The notes under the pieces were generated by a model. The model saw nothing but the letters and a program-made list of their open reading frames with translations, was not told the origin of the DNA and did not search any database. From contig OZ007515.1 of assembly GCA_963931865.1 (NCBI GenBank), forward strand, positions 2,694,511 to 2,758,510: a DNA stretch of 64,000 nt, given 5' to 3'. This document shows, piece by piece, positions 32,022 to 46,290 of this stretch. The position numbers were made by a program, and so were the translations under genes. The DNA is from Axinella damicornis. Lineage: Eukaryota; Porifera; Demospongiae; Axinellida; Axinellidae. Numbering within the stretch: the stretch's first letter is position 1; each line of letters opens with the position of its first letter.

Positions 32022-35000
32022 CTGCGGAAGAATGATAGTGATCACAATACTACGCCAGGTGTGCCAAAATGTTAGCCTCATTCCCATGCAGGCCTAGCCT
32101 GCTCACCCCAGCATTTGTCACTTGCAGTACCAACCCCTGCGTTAGTACTGCAAGCGACAAACGCTGGGGTGAGAAGGCCTGGGAATGAAATGTATGCTGA
32201 CAGAGAAAACTTTTGCCTAGGATATGGAAGCATACAGACTTCTGTCATGGCAAAAGTATATTGAGTATATGCAAGTTGTCAGTCACGTATAGCATGATGC
32301 TCATTCCCAGGCCGTTTTGCCCTCCCAAAACGGTCTGGGAACGTGGCTAGATGCTCACTTTGCTGGGCCATGATTACTGCATAACTAAAGCTAAGCCCCA
32401 TTGCATGTATAATCATCAGGTGGTCAACAAGTGGACTGCTTACCAATTTATTGGCTTGCAAATGTGCTGTGGAAACTGACAGCTCCTTTTCTTTACTCTT
32501 AGGGTGAACCTGTATACGATAATACAAATTCAGCGTTATCCAAATGTCAGTCTGTATAGACTGAGCAGTTAGATCTAAAACAGTCACATCCATAAACCCA
32601 TGGCCACCAACACACATAGCATCACACGTGCACACAAATTCCTAGCTCCTCAAATTCCTCTGCTACCTTCACTGGGCTGTCTGTAGCCTCTGTAGACTGC
32701 ACGGTTATTTCAGGGTTCGACTTGGGTTCATCTGATCTCCTCGTGATATTCGGACTAAATATGGAGTAAAGAAGATAAATTTAGCCATGATATACTATGC
32801 TCCAAGTAGGGTATTAATGAACTTCACTGCTAACTTACTCAACTACCAGTAAGTTTAAGACGCATTAAGTACACTAACATATACATGTACATGGACCGAA
32901 AAGCACTCAATAACTGGCTGTCAACCCCCCTTGAAAATGTTTTGCCCCCTTAGAGATTTTAAACCCTGCCGTGCACTATTCAATCCCCCCCCCCCCCCAC
33001 CAACTTTCTCTGTGTTCTGTTTTGTCCCCCCTTGTGATATTCTCTGAAATAATTGTAAATACTCGTGCATTGACAAAGAGTTCAAATCTGCAATCACATG
33101 CTCATCAATTTCAGCCATCCTAAGCAGATGTGTGACTCTATATCCGCTATAGGCCCTAAATTAAGATACTTATGGTCACTTTACAATGTTTACATGCAAA
33201 GACATGTATGACATTCCAGTGGGGTGTGGAGCCTAGTCCTGAATGAAACCACAGTGTCCTTGTAGATACACTGTTGGTACACAAGCATTTGAAATATGAC
33301 CATACACTATATAGGCCCTAAATAAAGAAACTTTCATAGTTTGCATGTAAGACCAAGTGATCTTAATGTTATATATATTGTATGGAGCCCACATGTACTA
33401 AACCACAATATCCTTCTGTTGATACACAAGGGTCCATACTCATTGAGTTGGATGTTAACAAAGTGTGGCGATGGTAATGATCTGCCCATACTTTGTGTAC
33501 TCTATGGATATTTCTGTGTATATGGCCATTTTTGTGTGTATGTACATACATGTGTCTGTAGCTAGCTACATGCCATACTATAGATCGGGAAATTTTCGTG
33601 TGTAATTACAGACAAACTACACAGACATGTACACAATAACATACAGTGTACCTGAGTGGGGGAGGCTTAGGTGGGAACAGCTCCAGAGTGACTTTCTTGA
33701 ACTGGCCAATAAACTGCGCAATAGCTGAGAAGAAGTCCTCAGAATCAGTGTTAGGAGGCTCACCAAACTTTACCTGGTGTTGTGTATGGGCATATGTGCC
33801 AGGAGGAGCTGCTGTCATACGGCTACCACGGTCTGCTTAGTCAATAGACCTTATTCCGCTAAAATGAAATTCCAGGTTTCTGTTGCTATGACAACAACAA
33901 ACTTGGTCACCATGCAGATAGGCTGCATCCCAGATTTGAAGTAAATCGGATGAGTAAATCGATGTACATTGTCTGAGTTATGCATGGCCTCCCAGATTTC
34001 GATCCCCACTGAAGCCCATACAAATCGGCCGTCTGTATTCGGTGGACTGGACTCGGGACTGGACTCGGGACTGGACTGTGGGACTGGACTCACAGAAAGT
34101 TGCGCTCATCATTTTGAAGCATCAAACGCTACTAAAATACTTACATGACATGAATGGCATTCGGGGTAGCCGACCATGACTCGATATCAGCCGTTCCATC
34201 AGCCCTTTCTGCCAGAGCGCGTGCGCCAACGATGCACTGAATCGGCTCGTTCCCAGACTGAAATGGTCTGGGGACAAGAACAATGAATAATTATAGGCCT
34301 ACAGCACAGGCGGAAAGCAGGAACGGAAGCGCCAGCCAAACTTGGCAGGAGCATGCATAGAAACAGTTCAAGAAGCTGCAAAATGGTTGTAACACTTGGT
34401 ATACGAGAGTTTGCTAGCAATGACCGCCATGTGTTCCTCGAAGTCGTCGTCAGATCATGGACGAATTCGCACCGAAACGAAGTCGAGCTGGTTAACCAGT
34501 TTTGCATGGTAGGACCACGGCAGGCTGTCTACATGGTGACAGCTGTGTTGGTACATCTCGCGTACTTGGTAAGCTATTATCTACGGTGGCAGCTATATAG
34601 TGCCGTTCCGCAATTTCCTGTTTTCTGGCCTTCAGAAATGACGAGCACAACTTTCTGTGAGTCCAGTCCCACAGTCCAGTCCCGAGTCCAGTCCACCGAA
34701 TACAGACGGCCATACAAATCTCCTGGAGGCGCCTCCAGTGGAAAAATATTTTGTATGGGCTTCAATGGGAAAATCTTGGGATGCCATAACTCGGAGACTG
34801 TACATCCAATTTACTTCAAATCTGGGATTCAGCCTAACTGAGCCTATCTGCATGGTGACCAATGGGTGCAAGGGGTGTTGTCATATTAGCAATGGAAACC
34901 TGGAATTTCAATTTAGCAGACTAAGGTCTACTTGCTCTATTACAGCCATATTGCATTACCAATAACTTTCTGTACGTCTCATCCATTTCCTGTCCCTTTG

Positions 35001-38000
35001 AATCAAGTGCATGGAACTGCTCTCGATAGTGAGCAACAAAGGCCTGCAAGAGAACAGGAGGCAACTGGGGTAAATTTCACACACACTTGATAGCCACACA
35101 AAACAGATCTAGAATTGAGAGAAAAAGAATCCACAAATCCTGAATTCAAACTCGGACCTTCTACACAGTCATAACTGCTAGTCAGATGCTTGAGCTGCCT
35201 ACCAGACGAGTAGATAACAGGCTTCATTAACCCTGCTTGCATAGGTGTAGCCAAAACAAGTTCTTTAACTCTTTACCAACCATAAGAAAAACCCTGTATT
35301 AAAGTATAATGCCTAGTATTAAAGTCCCCACATAAATGCTTATGGGAGCTCATGACGGCTTTTGCAGTCATTGGTCGGTAAAAAGTTAATGGTTTGCAGA
35401 TATAAGTATCAGCTGCCAGTGGATTGTTTAACCCAGCTCTGGTTACCTCCACTGCAGCTGTTGGTGACCTTGCTGCCACCTAGTAACCAAATAATGTGCA
35501 CACAAGTGCAGCCACCATAGATATCCGAAAGGAAGTATCACTAGATCAGTCAAGGTAAGCCAGATCAAGTTTCTAGCTACCGGTGGTAAGTGAAAGATGA
35601 CTTAGTTCATTGGCATTTCCAGAATAAGTATCATGTAAACAAGGTATCACACCACTGCATGCCGTCATGTCAATTGCAGCTGCCAGTTACTGGTAACTAG
35701 GGACCACGGAAGTACTAATTTAGATTCAAGTAGCGATCAATTTGAGAAAGACGGAAATGCTAAAATGCGAGGTGTTGTCTGTTGGACCTCATTAAGTTCA
35801 AAGCACATTATGCGTACCATAATCTGTTACTGGTAGCCTGTACCTTCACATCCTTCATGAGCACATCAGCAGCAGACTTGGCCATGTTCTTCTGCTCAGA
35901 AACCCTGCTAGCGTTCTTTTCAATCTTGTCCAGCTCTTTCTGCATCACTGAAGACGGAGCACTTCCTGAACAAACTGCCATTATCTCACTACATGTTATT
36001 TTACCATTACATGAATTAGCAGATTTCAAATTCATCGGGGGGAACTACCATTCACTGTGCACAACAGCCAGAGTCCATGCTTAATTACGAATACTTACGT
36101 TCGAGTTCAACCAGTATGCTTGTGATGGAGACTGCAAGACCAAAGGTAGGGTAAACTATAACTTGTGTAAGTGGTCACAGATATAAGAGAATAGACACAC
36201 AACACAGCCTGTAACTCTAGCCTCGTTCCCAGACTCCCCCCTGTCCTGGGAATGAGGCTACTATCAACAATGAATTCCACAGCCATACATGCACACATGG
36301 ACAGCTACAAGGTAGCTAGAGCTAACAAACAACCAGTCATCTGTGTACTCCATGAGAGGAAGCCACACCCACTATCGTTCCCCACAAGAAGGCTATTGCA
36401 GTATAGAACATTATTATGTCGAGGAGACTATGGATGGATCAGAAACTCAGGATGGCAGTAAGAACTCAGTTAGCTTTTCCACATGCATTTCATTGTTCAG
36501 TCCATCATCCAGACCATTACGTAATTACGTAGTATGCTATGACATCACTATTTATCCTGCATGTATGCTAGCTGAAGCCGTAGTGTGCAGTGATTTGATG
36601 TTTGGACACTGAAGTGAAATCTATGGGCTGGTAGTAATAACATGGCTATCACAGACAAGCCTACTTGGAAGGGGTATAGTGCATGCAACAGACTCTACAA
36701 GATAGAGTGACCATATGTAGCACTGACTATCTGAGGATTTAGAAACAGCTTCCATCTGTTTGGGAAGATCCAGTAGCCGGGACTGATGCCTGTGCAACTG
36801 CTGGATGAGGTAGTGGAGCAGACTCACCCTCCTCTCATTGCCATGGGTCCCGGCAAGCTTGAGGGAGTTGGGAAAGGCGAAAGGAAGAGGAGAAAGGTAA
36901 TGCTGGGATGATAATGACAGTTCCTGGCCACTACAATCTGTACATACAAAACAGGAGACCAAGGCAGCATAACTAACCAGCAAGACAACTACATGGTATA
37001 CTTTCAATGGTAAATGGTACTACTAGGAACATGATCATCATTGTAACATGAGAGTAGCTGACTGCTGGACAGAGAGTGTATTGGCTACATCAGGAGGTGG
37101 TGTGTATATGTCATTAAACCACTGGAAACCAACCAACTCGTATCACAGCATGGTATCCTGGGGAGAATTAGTGGCTCCGGCATTAGGATGGTTCCCGGCA
37201 CACAATAGGAGGGAAAGAGCACCTGGAGTCTACCAGCTGTATTCACATGCACATCCATTTCCAAATACTAAACGCAGCACAAAGTACTCGCCTACCTTCG
37301 GCAAGACAGAAAGCTTGAAACCATACGCCCCTCCTTGCCTGGAGTCTGCATTTAGATAGTTTCCAATAGCCAAGACATACTGCAGCACCTCAACAAAGGT
37401 CACACAGGTGTCCAACTCACGACAGGCCTGCCAAGCCAGGTCTAAGGTCTGGTGAAGTGATAGCATCCAGGATTACAAGAATCACACATTGTATGGAACC
37501 TCTGGACATTGTACCTTAGTATGATACACATATACATACACCCACAAAGTATTTTACAGTCTGAGTTTCTGATCTCTACCATTGTGTACGTGTTGGGAGG
37601 GTATGTATACTCTAGACAATCTGAATTATATACTCACTGGTTTAAATCCCTCAAAATTTGAAGGGAATTCTCTGATAGTGAACAGCAGATCCAGCCTCAG
37701 TGAAAGCATGGGTATATCGGACAGCTGAGGGAAAGAAAATCACAATACATATCGGAGCTAGTAGAAACGAAACAGGTAATTCCCAGACCTCCATCCAGCT
37801 TTTGACACTTCCCGTACACCTCTACGCAGCTTGCACTATACAAAGTGATACAAAGTGTGGGGAGGCCAGAAAGACAGACATACCTTCACCAAGAAGGTGT
37901 CAGCATTCTGGAGAAGGCTCTTGTCTCCCTTGTAGTTTTTGTACATCTCCTTGTCTTCCTGCGTGGGTTGAAACCTGCACAGAAATGAACAACACTTACA

Positions 38001-41000
38001 CATGCACTTACGTACCAACGTTCAACGTCTTGTGTTCTACTGGTAGATCTCAATATTGGATTTCAATCACAGCATCACAGGTTTGGGCCAAAATTGGGCA
38101 AACATGAGTGCAAGATGACTGGTGGACTACAGTTTAGATTTGGTAAGTGCATATCAAGACTATCATATTTGAAGGATGCCTACATCACAGAAAATGTTCC
38201 GCAGATGTGAGGCTCGTGTAGTGAAGTGACTGTCCAGTTGCATGCTCTAACTTGATCAATCCACACAACTCCCTTTACAACTCACTAACGAAGTGCGTAA
38301 ATATGCAAGGTACATATTTCAAGATAGTAATATCAATTTCTTGCTAATGTGGGACTCACTAGTGTTTGTTACAAGAATGTACTACATTTTTTCCTCCTGC
38401 AGTTTGAGAACATGAAACACAGTCATGCTGATTGAACAACTATGCACACACCTCTTGAGTGCAACGATGTGCTCTATCTGGAGTGGGGAACTCTCATTAA
38501 TGCAGTTGAGGTGCTCGTTCAGGTCCTTGTCCAAGGAAGGCAGGCCCAGTGGAAAACTTGGCAGAAAGATCTCAATGTTTCTGCTCCGTGTGGTATCCAG
38601 TAGAGTCTTTAGCTCAGGACGTATACGCATTGTCTTGGCTGGGAGGGGGAGAGATAGTCGATGAGTCTACTTGATAACAAACTACATGTTTACATACATA
38701 GTTAGAAGTAGTCTCGGCCCCAGACCCAAACCAACCCCAGTGAATTTGGTTTGGGTCTGAGACCGAGAAGTAAAGTGTGGCTCCGACACTCCTCTGATTA
38801 CATTGTCCATCCCAAGGGACCTGGGAGAGTTCACATGTGATACAGTGCAACCACGATGTCACTGAAAGCTTTGGTAGTTCTGTCTGTCTTCCTGGATGGT
38901 AAGTCATCTTGGTCCTGGTACCCCAGCTCATGCACTGACAACAACACAAACCATGAGCATCCTGTGGTGTTCTTATGGTAAATGTGACGTCACCATGACA
39001 GCGATCATGTGCAAATCCTCGCAAGTCTCCCTTCCCAATTTTCACATAGCTGTGAGATAATCTGGGACAGAAGGCACGGGTGGCTGGTGTAACTCCATCC
39101 CGTTACACCGTCATAGAAAGTAAACGTATTCTGCCTTGTAACTATACTCTCTGCACATGACGTACAGTCACACCCACACAACATCCCTTACTGGACACTA
39201 GGTTCTTGTCATCCCTAGCTTGGAAGAGATTCTCCAGCTCCTTCAGATCGAGACATTCATAGACATCCTTCTTTGCCCACTCCATCCACCCACCGCGCAC
39301 AACCTGTCAGTGGGAGATCACACTAGGGGTGAGAGTGTACCGTAGTCGTGCGTTATTAGGCGCATGCGCCTATAACTCCACAGGAAGGAAATATGTGCCT
39401 ATAAGCGAGATGTGCCTAACAACGAGATATATATGATAATGACATTCCTTGAAGTGCGCTTCAATTCGAATTACCGTAGTCGCGCGTTATTAGGCGCATC
39501 TCACTTATAGGCGCATATTCGCTGTTAGGTGCATGTTCAACTCTCGTCCCAGGTACTTGCTGTTAAGCGCTGCAGTTTTCTTCCAGAAACTCAGCCATTT
39601 TTGATCCTACGGAGTGGAAAAAGCTATAATTCTAATTGAAGCGCACTTCCTATTCGAGGAATGTCATTATAAAAATATTCGTTATTAGGCACATCTCGCT
39701 TATAGGCGCATATCTCCTTCCTGTGGAGTTATAGGCGCATGCTCCTAATAACGCGCGACTACGGTATAGCTAGCTGTTTACCACTCCGTAGCATCGAAAA
39801 TGGCTGGAAGAAGACTACAGTGCTTAACAGCGAGTACCTGGGACGAGAGTTGAACCTGCGCGTAACAGTGAATATGCGCCTATAAGTGAGATGCGCCTAA
39901 TAACGCGCGACTATGGTATCAGGATTCTATGCTTTGTCTCCCAGCGGTACGGAAGAGTAGCTATCTTCATACTGAGAATCATATACTCACTAACACTTAC
40001 CACTGGTGGTGGGAGAGGTGCCCAGTGAAACCTTTTCATCTTCTTTTGGGGCTTGGGGCCTGATTTTGGTGGCACTAGGTATGTGTGTGTGTGTGTGTGT
40101 GTGTGCACGCATGTGCATGCGTGTGCGCGTGTGTGCATGCGTGTGTGCGTGTGTGTGCATGTGTGTGTGCGTGTGTGTGCATGCATGTGTGTGCATGCAT
40201 GTGTGCAAGTAACATGTGCACATGTGTGTGTATATGTATGTGTACCATATTTAGTGTAGCCATGACAAAACACATTACACACTTACATAATGATAGTCCG
40301 GGAATTCCCCCCATGGGAGGAGGTGGGGGAACTCCTGGGGGGAAGAACCCAGGAGGAGGGGGAGGAGGAGGGGGAACAGGACTACCAAGAGAGGGAGGAG
40401 GAGGAGGGTGTGGGGGGATGGGAACTTTGGAGGGAGAAGAGACGGTAGTGTCATCAGCGGGGCTGTGTACGGGTGAGTGTGGGTCCGAGCTTCTTCCTGT
40501 GAGAGAGGACTGCAGAGGGAGAGGAGGAACACATACTTGGTGGACTGTATGGTCAGTTACATAGTGACACACATTATACCACAACCCCAAATGAAGTGAA
40601 ACAAGTCAAACAGCTGCATACGAAGTTAACCACTTAAGTAAGTACTTCACACTAGTTCACAGGAAGCAGCAAATACATTTCAGTACAAAATAGAATTACC
40701 AGCAGGGGGGCAGGTGATTCACGATTACTGTAGATGAGTCATGTACTAATAAGGAAATCTAGGCACAAATATGCTTGTAGGCAGTGTGCGATATGTGAGG
40801 ACGAGATTGTGAATCTCATGACAACAACGTCAGAGTATTGTTATGCGTAGCTCAGTTTTTGCTGTTAATAGAAATTCAGTTACCACAGGTAAATGGGGTT
40901 TGCGTCAGCACGCAAACCGAGGTTAACGGCTATCACAAGCGGCATCCGGTTCATTCTGCAACTTGCCACCAGTAATTGGGGCAAGTTGGCTACCCAGTCA

Positions 41001-44000
41001 TCCAGCAAACATCTAGCCACAATCCAGAGCCTATACTACTACTGCTACACGCAAAGGGCCGGATATGGGTGTGGTCATTCTCACAGCCATGCGCGCGCAC
41101 CACACGCACACACCTTGCGCGTGGTCTTTCTCATAGCCATGCGCGCGCACCTCGTGGTAGCTTTCGCCAGCCAGCTAGCTAGTCCTAGAGCCTTGTCAGT
41201 TTACCCACCCACCTACACCCACACACATACATGTATACACAAAGTCAGAATAATATAAAACTACAAAATAATAATAATTCATTATAATAAAATAAATAAA
41301 TAATAGTTAGGCGGGCGGGGGGGTCCTACCTAAGAGCCTCAGCACCTCCAGCTTATCGCTGTGCCAGTGCACTCAGCTCAAACAAGGTCAAAACCGACGC
41401 CAGCAGGTTCAACCATATGGACCGTGGTGGTTCAACCATCTGGACCGTGTCGCGTTGCCATATCACTCACCTCAGGTGGGCTCCCCTTCCTGATTCCCCC
41501 AAAATAACTATAACGTTCTGCATGGTTGGTTCGCCGTTTTGTGATTGAAGTCCGTTAATGCATAATTAGGAAACAAAAACAACTCACTAGGTATTAGTTT
41601 CATTACATTAGCAAGACGAGGTGTAAGCAAGTGGTCATGTTCATTTCCCAGTTCCCGAATGGCCGTGGCTTTTCTCCTGCACGGAGCGTCCATTTTCACT
41701 GACACACATGGTGCCTTCAGATAATGCCAGGCACGGAAAAGAATGAGTTGCTTACGTTGTGGTTAGCATTTCCCACCATCACCAATGTCTCAGCCATATC
41801 ACAACTGTGCCAGTATACAGCGACAGGGAGAGGCAGTGATGACAGGTCTCGTTCCCAGGCCACTGCGCACAAGGGGGAGGGGGGGGAGCCTGGGAACGAG
41901 GCTAGTGATGACCGGTTTAACTGTAGTATTTTCAAGCTAGCTAATTGGGTGATGGTCGCAATTAAAGGGAATTGAGTCGAATTTGTGTTTCGACATGAAT
42001 CAGAAAAGGCATAATCATCCAGATTTCCAACTTCACTAAGGTGCTTACACTTCCACTCTGTGCAGAGCTACACTCTGGTTTCTCTCCTGAGGAGGCACTG
42101 GAAGGGGAGATGACACTGTCCCGCAGAGCTCCCTCCATCGATGACAACATCCAGTGTATCTCCAGCATCTTAGGCGTGTCATCCAGCACACCATCACTGT
42201 CCAGCTCAGCTGCGCGTGGGGAGATTGTCCTCTCCTCTTCTTCTTTGACCTCTAAGCTGCTGCCCTCACTGCAAACACTGACGGGAGACAAGGGCCCACC
42301 CTCACGTGAGTGGTCTCCAACACTTGACCTAAAATAAACACAAAATGCTTGTCAGTGGTATGAATAGAGATACTTAAGCAAGATACAAAATAGTACAAGT
42401 TAATGCACTTCAGAGTTAGCTTTGTTCCCGTTTTTCATCACTTGTAGTGCACAAAAATGATGGGGGAAAGCCTGGGAGGGAAGGGGGGCCTTCACTCCAC
42501 AAAGCCTCCAGCCTCCAGCCCACAACACAACTAGGTCGAGATCTGGATCCCATGCGGGCAAAACTGAAACATGGGACATTATGTAATTCCGGTGATTTAG
42601 TGTCTGTGGAGAAAATGCTTGTACAAGGAGCGTAACTGGAAGTCCAGTTCTAACAACGTCTCCGTGAAATACAGTGTCTTGGAGCCACTGCTGACCTGCT
42701 CTCAGTATCCATGGGGCTGGGAAGGGATGGCGTATGTGTCAAAGACGACCGTTCAGACTCTGCCACAGTGGATAGCCCGCCAGCAGAAGAGGGTCGGGGT
42801 GAGAGTGTGTCATACAACTCCTCTGGAGGACTATAGCATGGGGAGGCATACAGACTGAGTGTCCGAACAAACCTGTAAACTATCAAGGAAATTGTGTTTC
42901 GCTGTATCAATACGTATACTGCACCCAATATATTGACAAATTGCAATATATCGACATAATAGTAAGCTGAAGGACAGGTCAGAGTGAGGAATGTATGAAA
43001 GAGGTTGTTGCAACGCTTAACAGCGAGTAGCTGGGACGAGAGACAAACCTGCGCCTAACAGTGAATATGTGCCTATAAGTGAGCTGCACCTAATAACGCA
43101 CAACTACGGTAGCAAACAACAATTTTGGATACAAAGTCAATATTGTGACTCCAACATATTCTGTTGCAGCTCAAAACAACATGCATGTACACAATGTAGT
43201 TCAGTACAGTAATGGCTGAAGGACTTAAAATGCACTATTCCACTCTATGGGAATGAGGCTACTATTCATGCATGTACAACTGTACACACGTACACTGGAG
43301 GTTCTCCTGTGTCTTCCTCATGCTTGAGTTCCAAGGCCGAGATTATACCCCCTATCCGGGCCACCTGCAAGCAGATAATGGAGGTCTATAATTTTCACTG
43401 CATGCAGACCATGCATGGAGCATTGAACTGAGTAATACTGGAGGTAGGCTCATTCCCAGGCTCTCCCACTGTAAGCAACGAAGAAAAGCTGGGCAATGGC
43501 CTGGGAACGAGGCTTACCGGAGGCAGACAGGGACGCTCAACTCACTGTCATGTCCACTTGGGAGCTGCCGGTGGACGATTGCAACACAATTTCACACAGG
43601 CTGCTCACCTCCTGGGATGTGTGTGTGTGTGGTGGTGGTGGTGGTGGTGGTGGGGGGGGGGGGGGGGGGGGGGGGGGGGTGAAATGAGTCAGCTGATCAA
43701 TTGAAACTGTCACCACTGTCAGCGTTTTCTTTAGAAATCGTTCTTCAAGAGGACAAAATCGTAGTGTGGCAAAGTGGAGTGGGTAGGCATGAGTTGCACT
43801 CTGAATGGACAGGTCTAATAAGTCCTTGCAATGTGATAGACGGTTGCCACAATCAACATCCACATTCACAGTTGTGCCCACAATGTCACTGGGTGCATTT
43901 ACATGACTGTGACATTCATGTTATGTTTTCAAATGAGGGGGAAAAGGACTCATAACTTAAACGTATGTGGATGAGATAGGTCTCTTGAACTAGGCAGTCA

Positions 44001-45902
44001 TTACCCATTAAAAATCGAGTACCTGTTTCAGTAAACCCAGTGTCTCCCCCATGGTCCGGCTTCCCAGTCTGAGCGGGGTAACTTCCACTGCCTTCGTGTA
44101 CGGAGTAGTCACATCTACTGATTCATAAAATGTGCTCCTACGATTCGATGACGACGTCTCAGGTACTTTTCTGTTAAGGCTCCTGGTACGAGCCAGCATT
44201 CCTGAGAACGTCTGGCTCCGTTGTTTCTTTTTGCTGAATGGACTTGCTGGTGGTGAGGATGTACCTCCGTCACCTGATAGTTTGAGCTGCTGAAGAGTCT
44301 GCTGCTTGATGGTTTTGAATCTCACCCTGGCAGCCTGCCTATTTCTTTCCTCCATGATGTCTTTGGCTACGATATGGAGGGAGGATAGGAGAGAGGGGAG
44401 GGAGGGAGGGAGGGAGGGAGGGAGGGAGGGAGGGAGGGAGGGAGGGAGGGAGGGGGAGGGAGGGAGGGAGGGAGGGAGGGAGGGAGGGAGGGAGGGAGGG
44501 AGGGAGGGACACGGGAGGATGGGAAGAAGGGAGGGGAGGAGGGGAGGGAGGGAGAGGGGTGGGGAGGGAGAGGGGTGGGGAGGGAGAGCGGGGAGGGAGG
44601 GAGAGGGGTGGAGAGGGAGGGAGAGGGAGGAGGGGAGGGAGGGAGAGGGGAGGAAGGGAGTGGGGTGGGGAGGGAGAGGGAGGAGGGGAGGGAGGGAGGG
44701 GGAGGGATGGACAGTCAGAGAGAATACATATTTACGTGTAGTTGTACAAAATCATGAAATGTACACCACAACATATAGTACCAGTGGTAGTTCCTCGTCT
44801 AAGCCCTACTGTGGACTCCCTCCGACTGTAGCAACCATTCAAGATCGCCTGCAGCCAAGAAAAGTGCATGAAGTAAGACTGACAATAGCAGCTTATACAG
44901 TTCATCAGACAGAGCTGAATCCACCCACGCACCTGGTACCACTCATCCCTGTCCTGCTGAGCTGTCTTGTTGGGACTGCTCAGTGAGCGAAAGCTACGGA
45001 GGAAAAACAATCTGTGCTGATTCATGATCCTGCTGCAGTGAGTATTGTAACCTGGAAACAGTACTACATGTACACAGGTAGCATTGCTGGAAAAAGCACA
45101 TCATCCCACACAGCAGCTGGGAGAGGGCATGTCATCTGACACAGCTCAGAGAGAACTCATACGTATGTGCAAGCAACACACCACGGACAATATGGAAGCA
45201 GCACACAAACTTTCAGCCCATAATATATGCACATAACTAATACAAAACAGGACACACTGCTGAAAGGAACATGGCTGCAAGATAGTGCAGCTGGCTCATG
45301 TTCACTCCACAGTGCTGACTATATTCCTTGTAGTCACACACGATTACATGTTGGATCTCATGGTGTGATAGTTAACGCTGACCTGAACACTCTCCTGCTC
45401 CCCATGAGGGTGACAGAGAAACCAACTGAGTCCACCTTCTTAACTTCCGTGATCCCAGGGTTGAGGGGGATGATGTTCAGAGCATTCTGTGTTGGGGTGG
45501 GAGAGTGGCAGCATAGGAGTAGCCTCGTTCCCAGGCTCTCTCCTCAATAAAACGGGGGGAGGAGAGAGCCTGGGAACGAGGCTACCACAGGAGCAGGGCC
45601 ATTTGGGCTACCACTCATATACATACATGTAGGGAAACGGCAATGTCCAGAATGAACGTTAAAAAGGTGGATCACCATCTTATTGTTCTTGCAGTGATTC
45701 TTAAGATCATACTCGTCCTCTGAGTCCTCAAAATTACTAGTTGTAGCTTCGGAGTCCACTGTTTCAGTACTCCTATGGCCCTGCAGTTTTCCTTTCCATT
45801 CACAGTGTAGTGAAGCCCAGGTATGTGTACTCCAGCAGAGCCAAAGCTAAACTCGTATATGTAGGGTCAAAAGTGACCTGCTGCCTTGTTGGCGAAATGA
45901 AG

Positions 45903-45934
<32 letters not shown>

Positions 45935-46223
45935 CCTATCTATCTATCTATCTATACACAGTGCACATACTGTACTACGTACTTCCTGGTCATCTGGTCT
46001 GCAATAGTGCAACTCCCCCTCACATACTTTGAGCCATCGCCTGTAGACGAAATTTCCCAGTGAAATAAGGGAGTCACAAACGTGTATAAATTACCAGGCA
46101 CAAGGAAGAGGAGACAAACATTTAACAGTACATTTGCGAAAAGAAAAACTTAATGTCATGATAGTAGTTACGTTATATCACAATGAAAACTTGTCCCCAC
46201 ATATACAATACATGCAATGTGCA

Positions 46224-46290
<67 letters not shown>

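Noticed and set aside
40075..40590. A Thr/His repeat protein continuing the FH1 exon
   Set aside because: It is the CA repeat of the intron read through; a good donor at 40286 ends the exon.
44306..44986. A 226-codon Gly/Arg/Glu ORF
   Set aside because: It is the translation of a (GGGA)n tract lying between two formin exons on the other strand.
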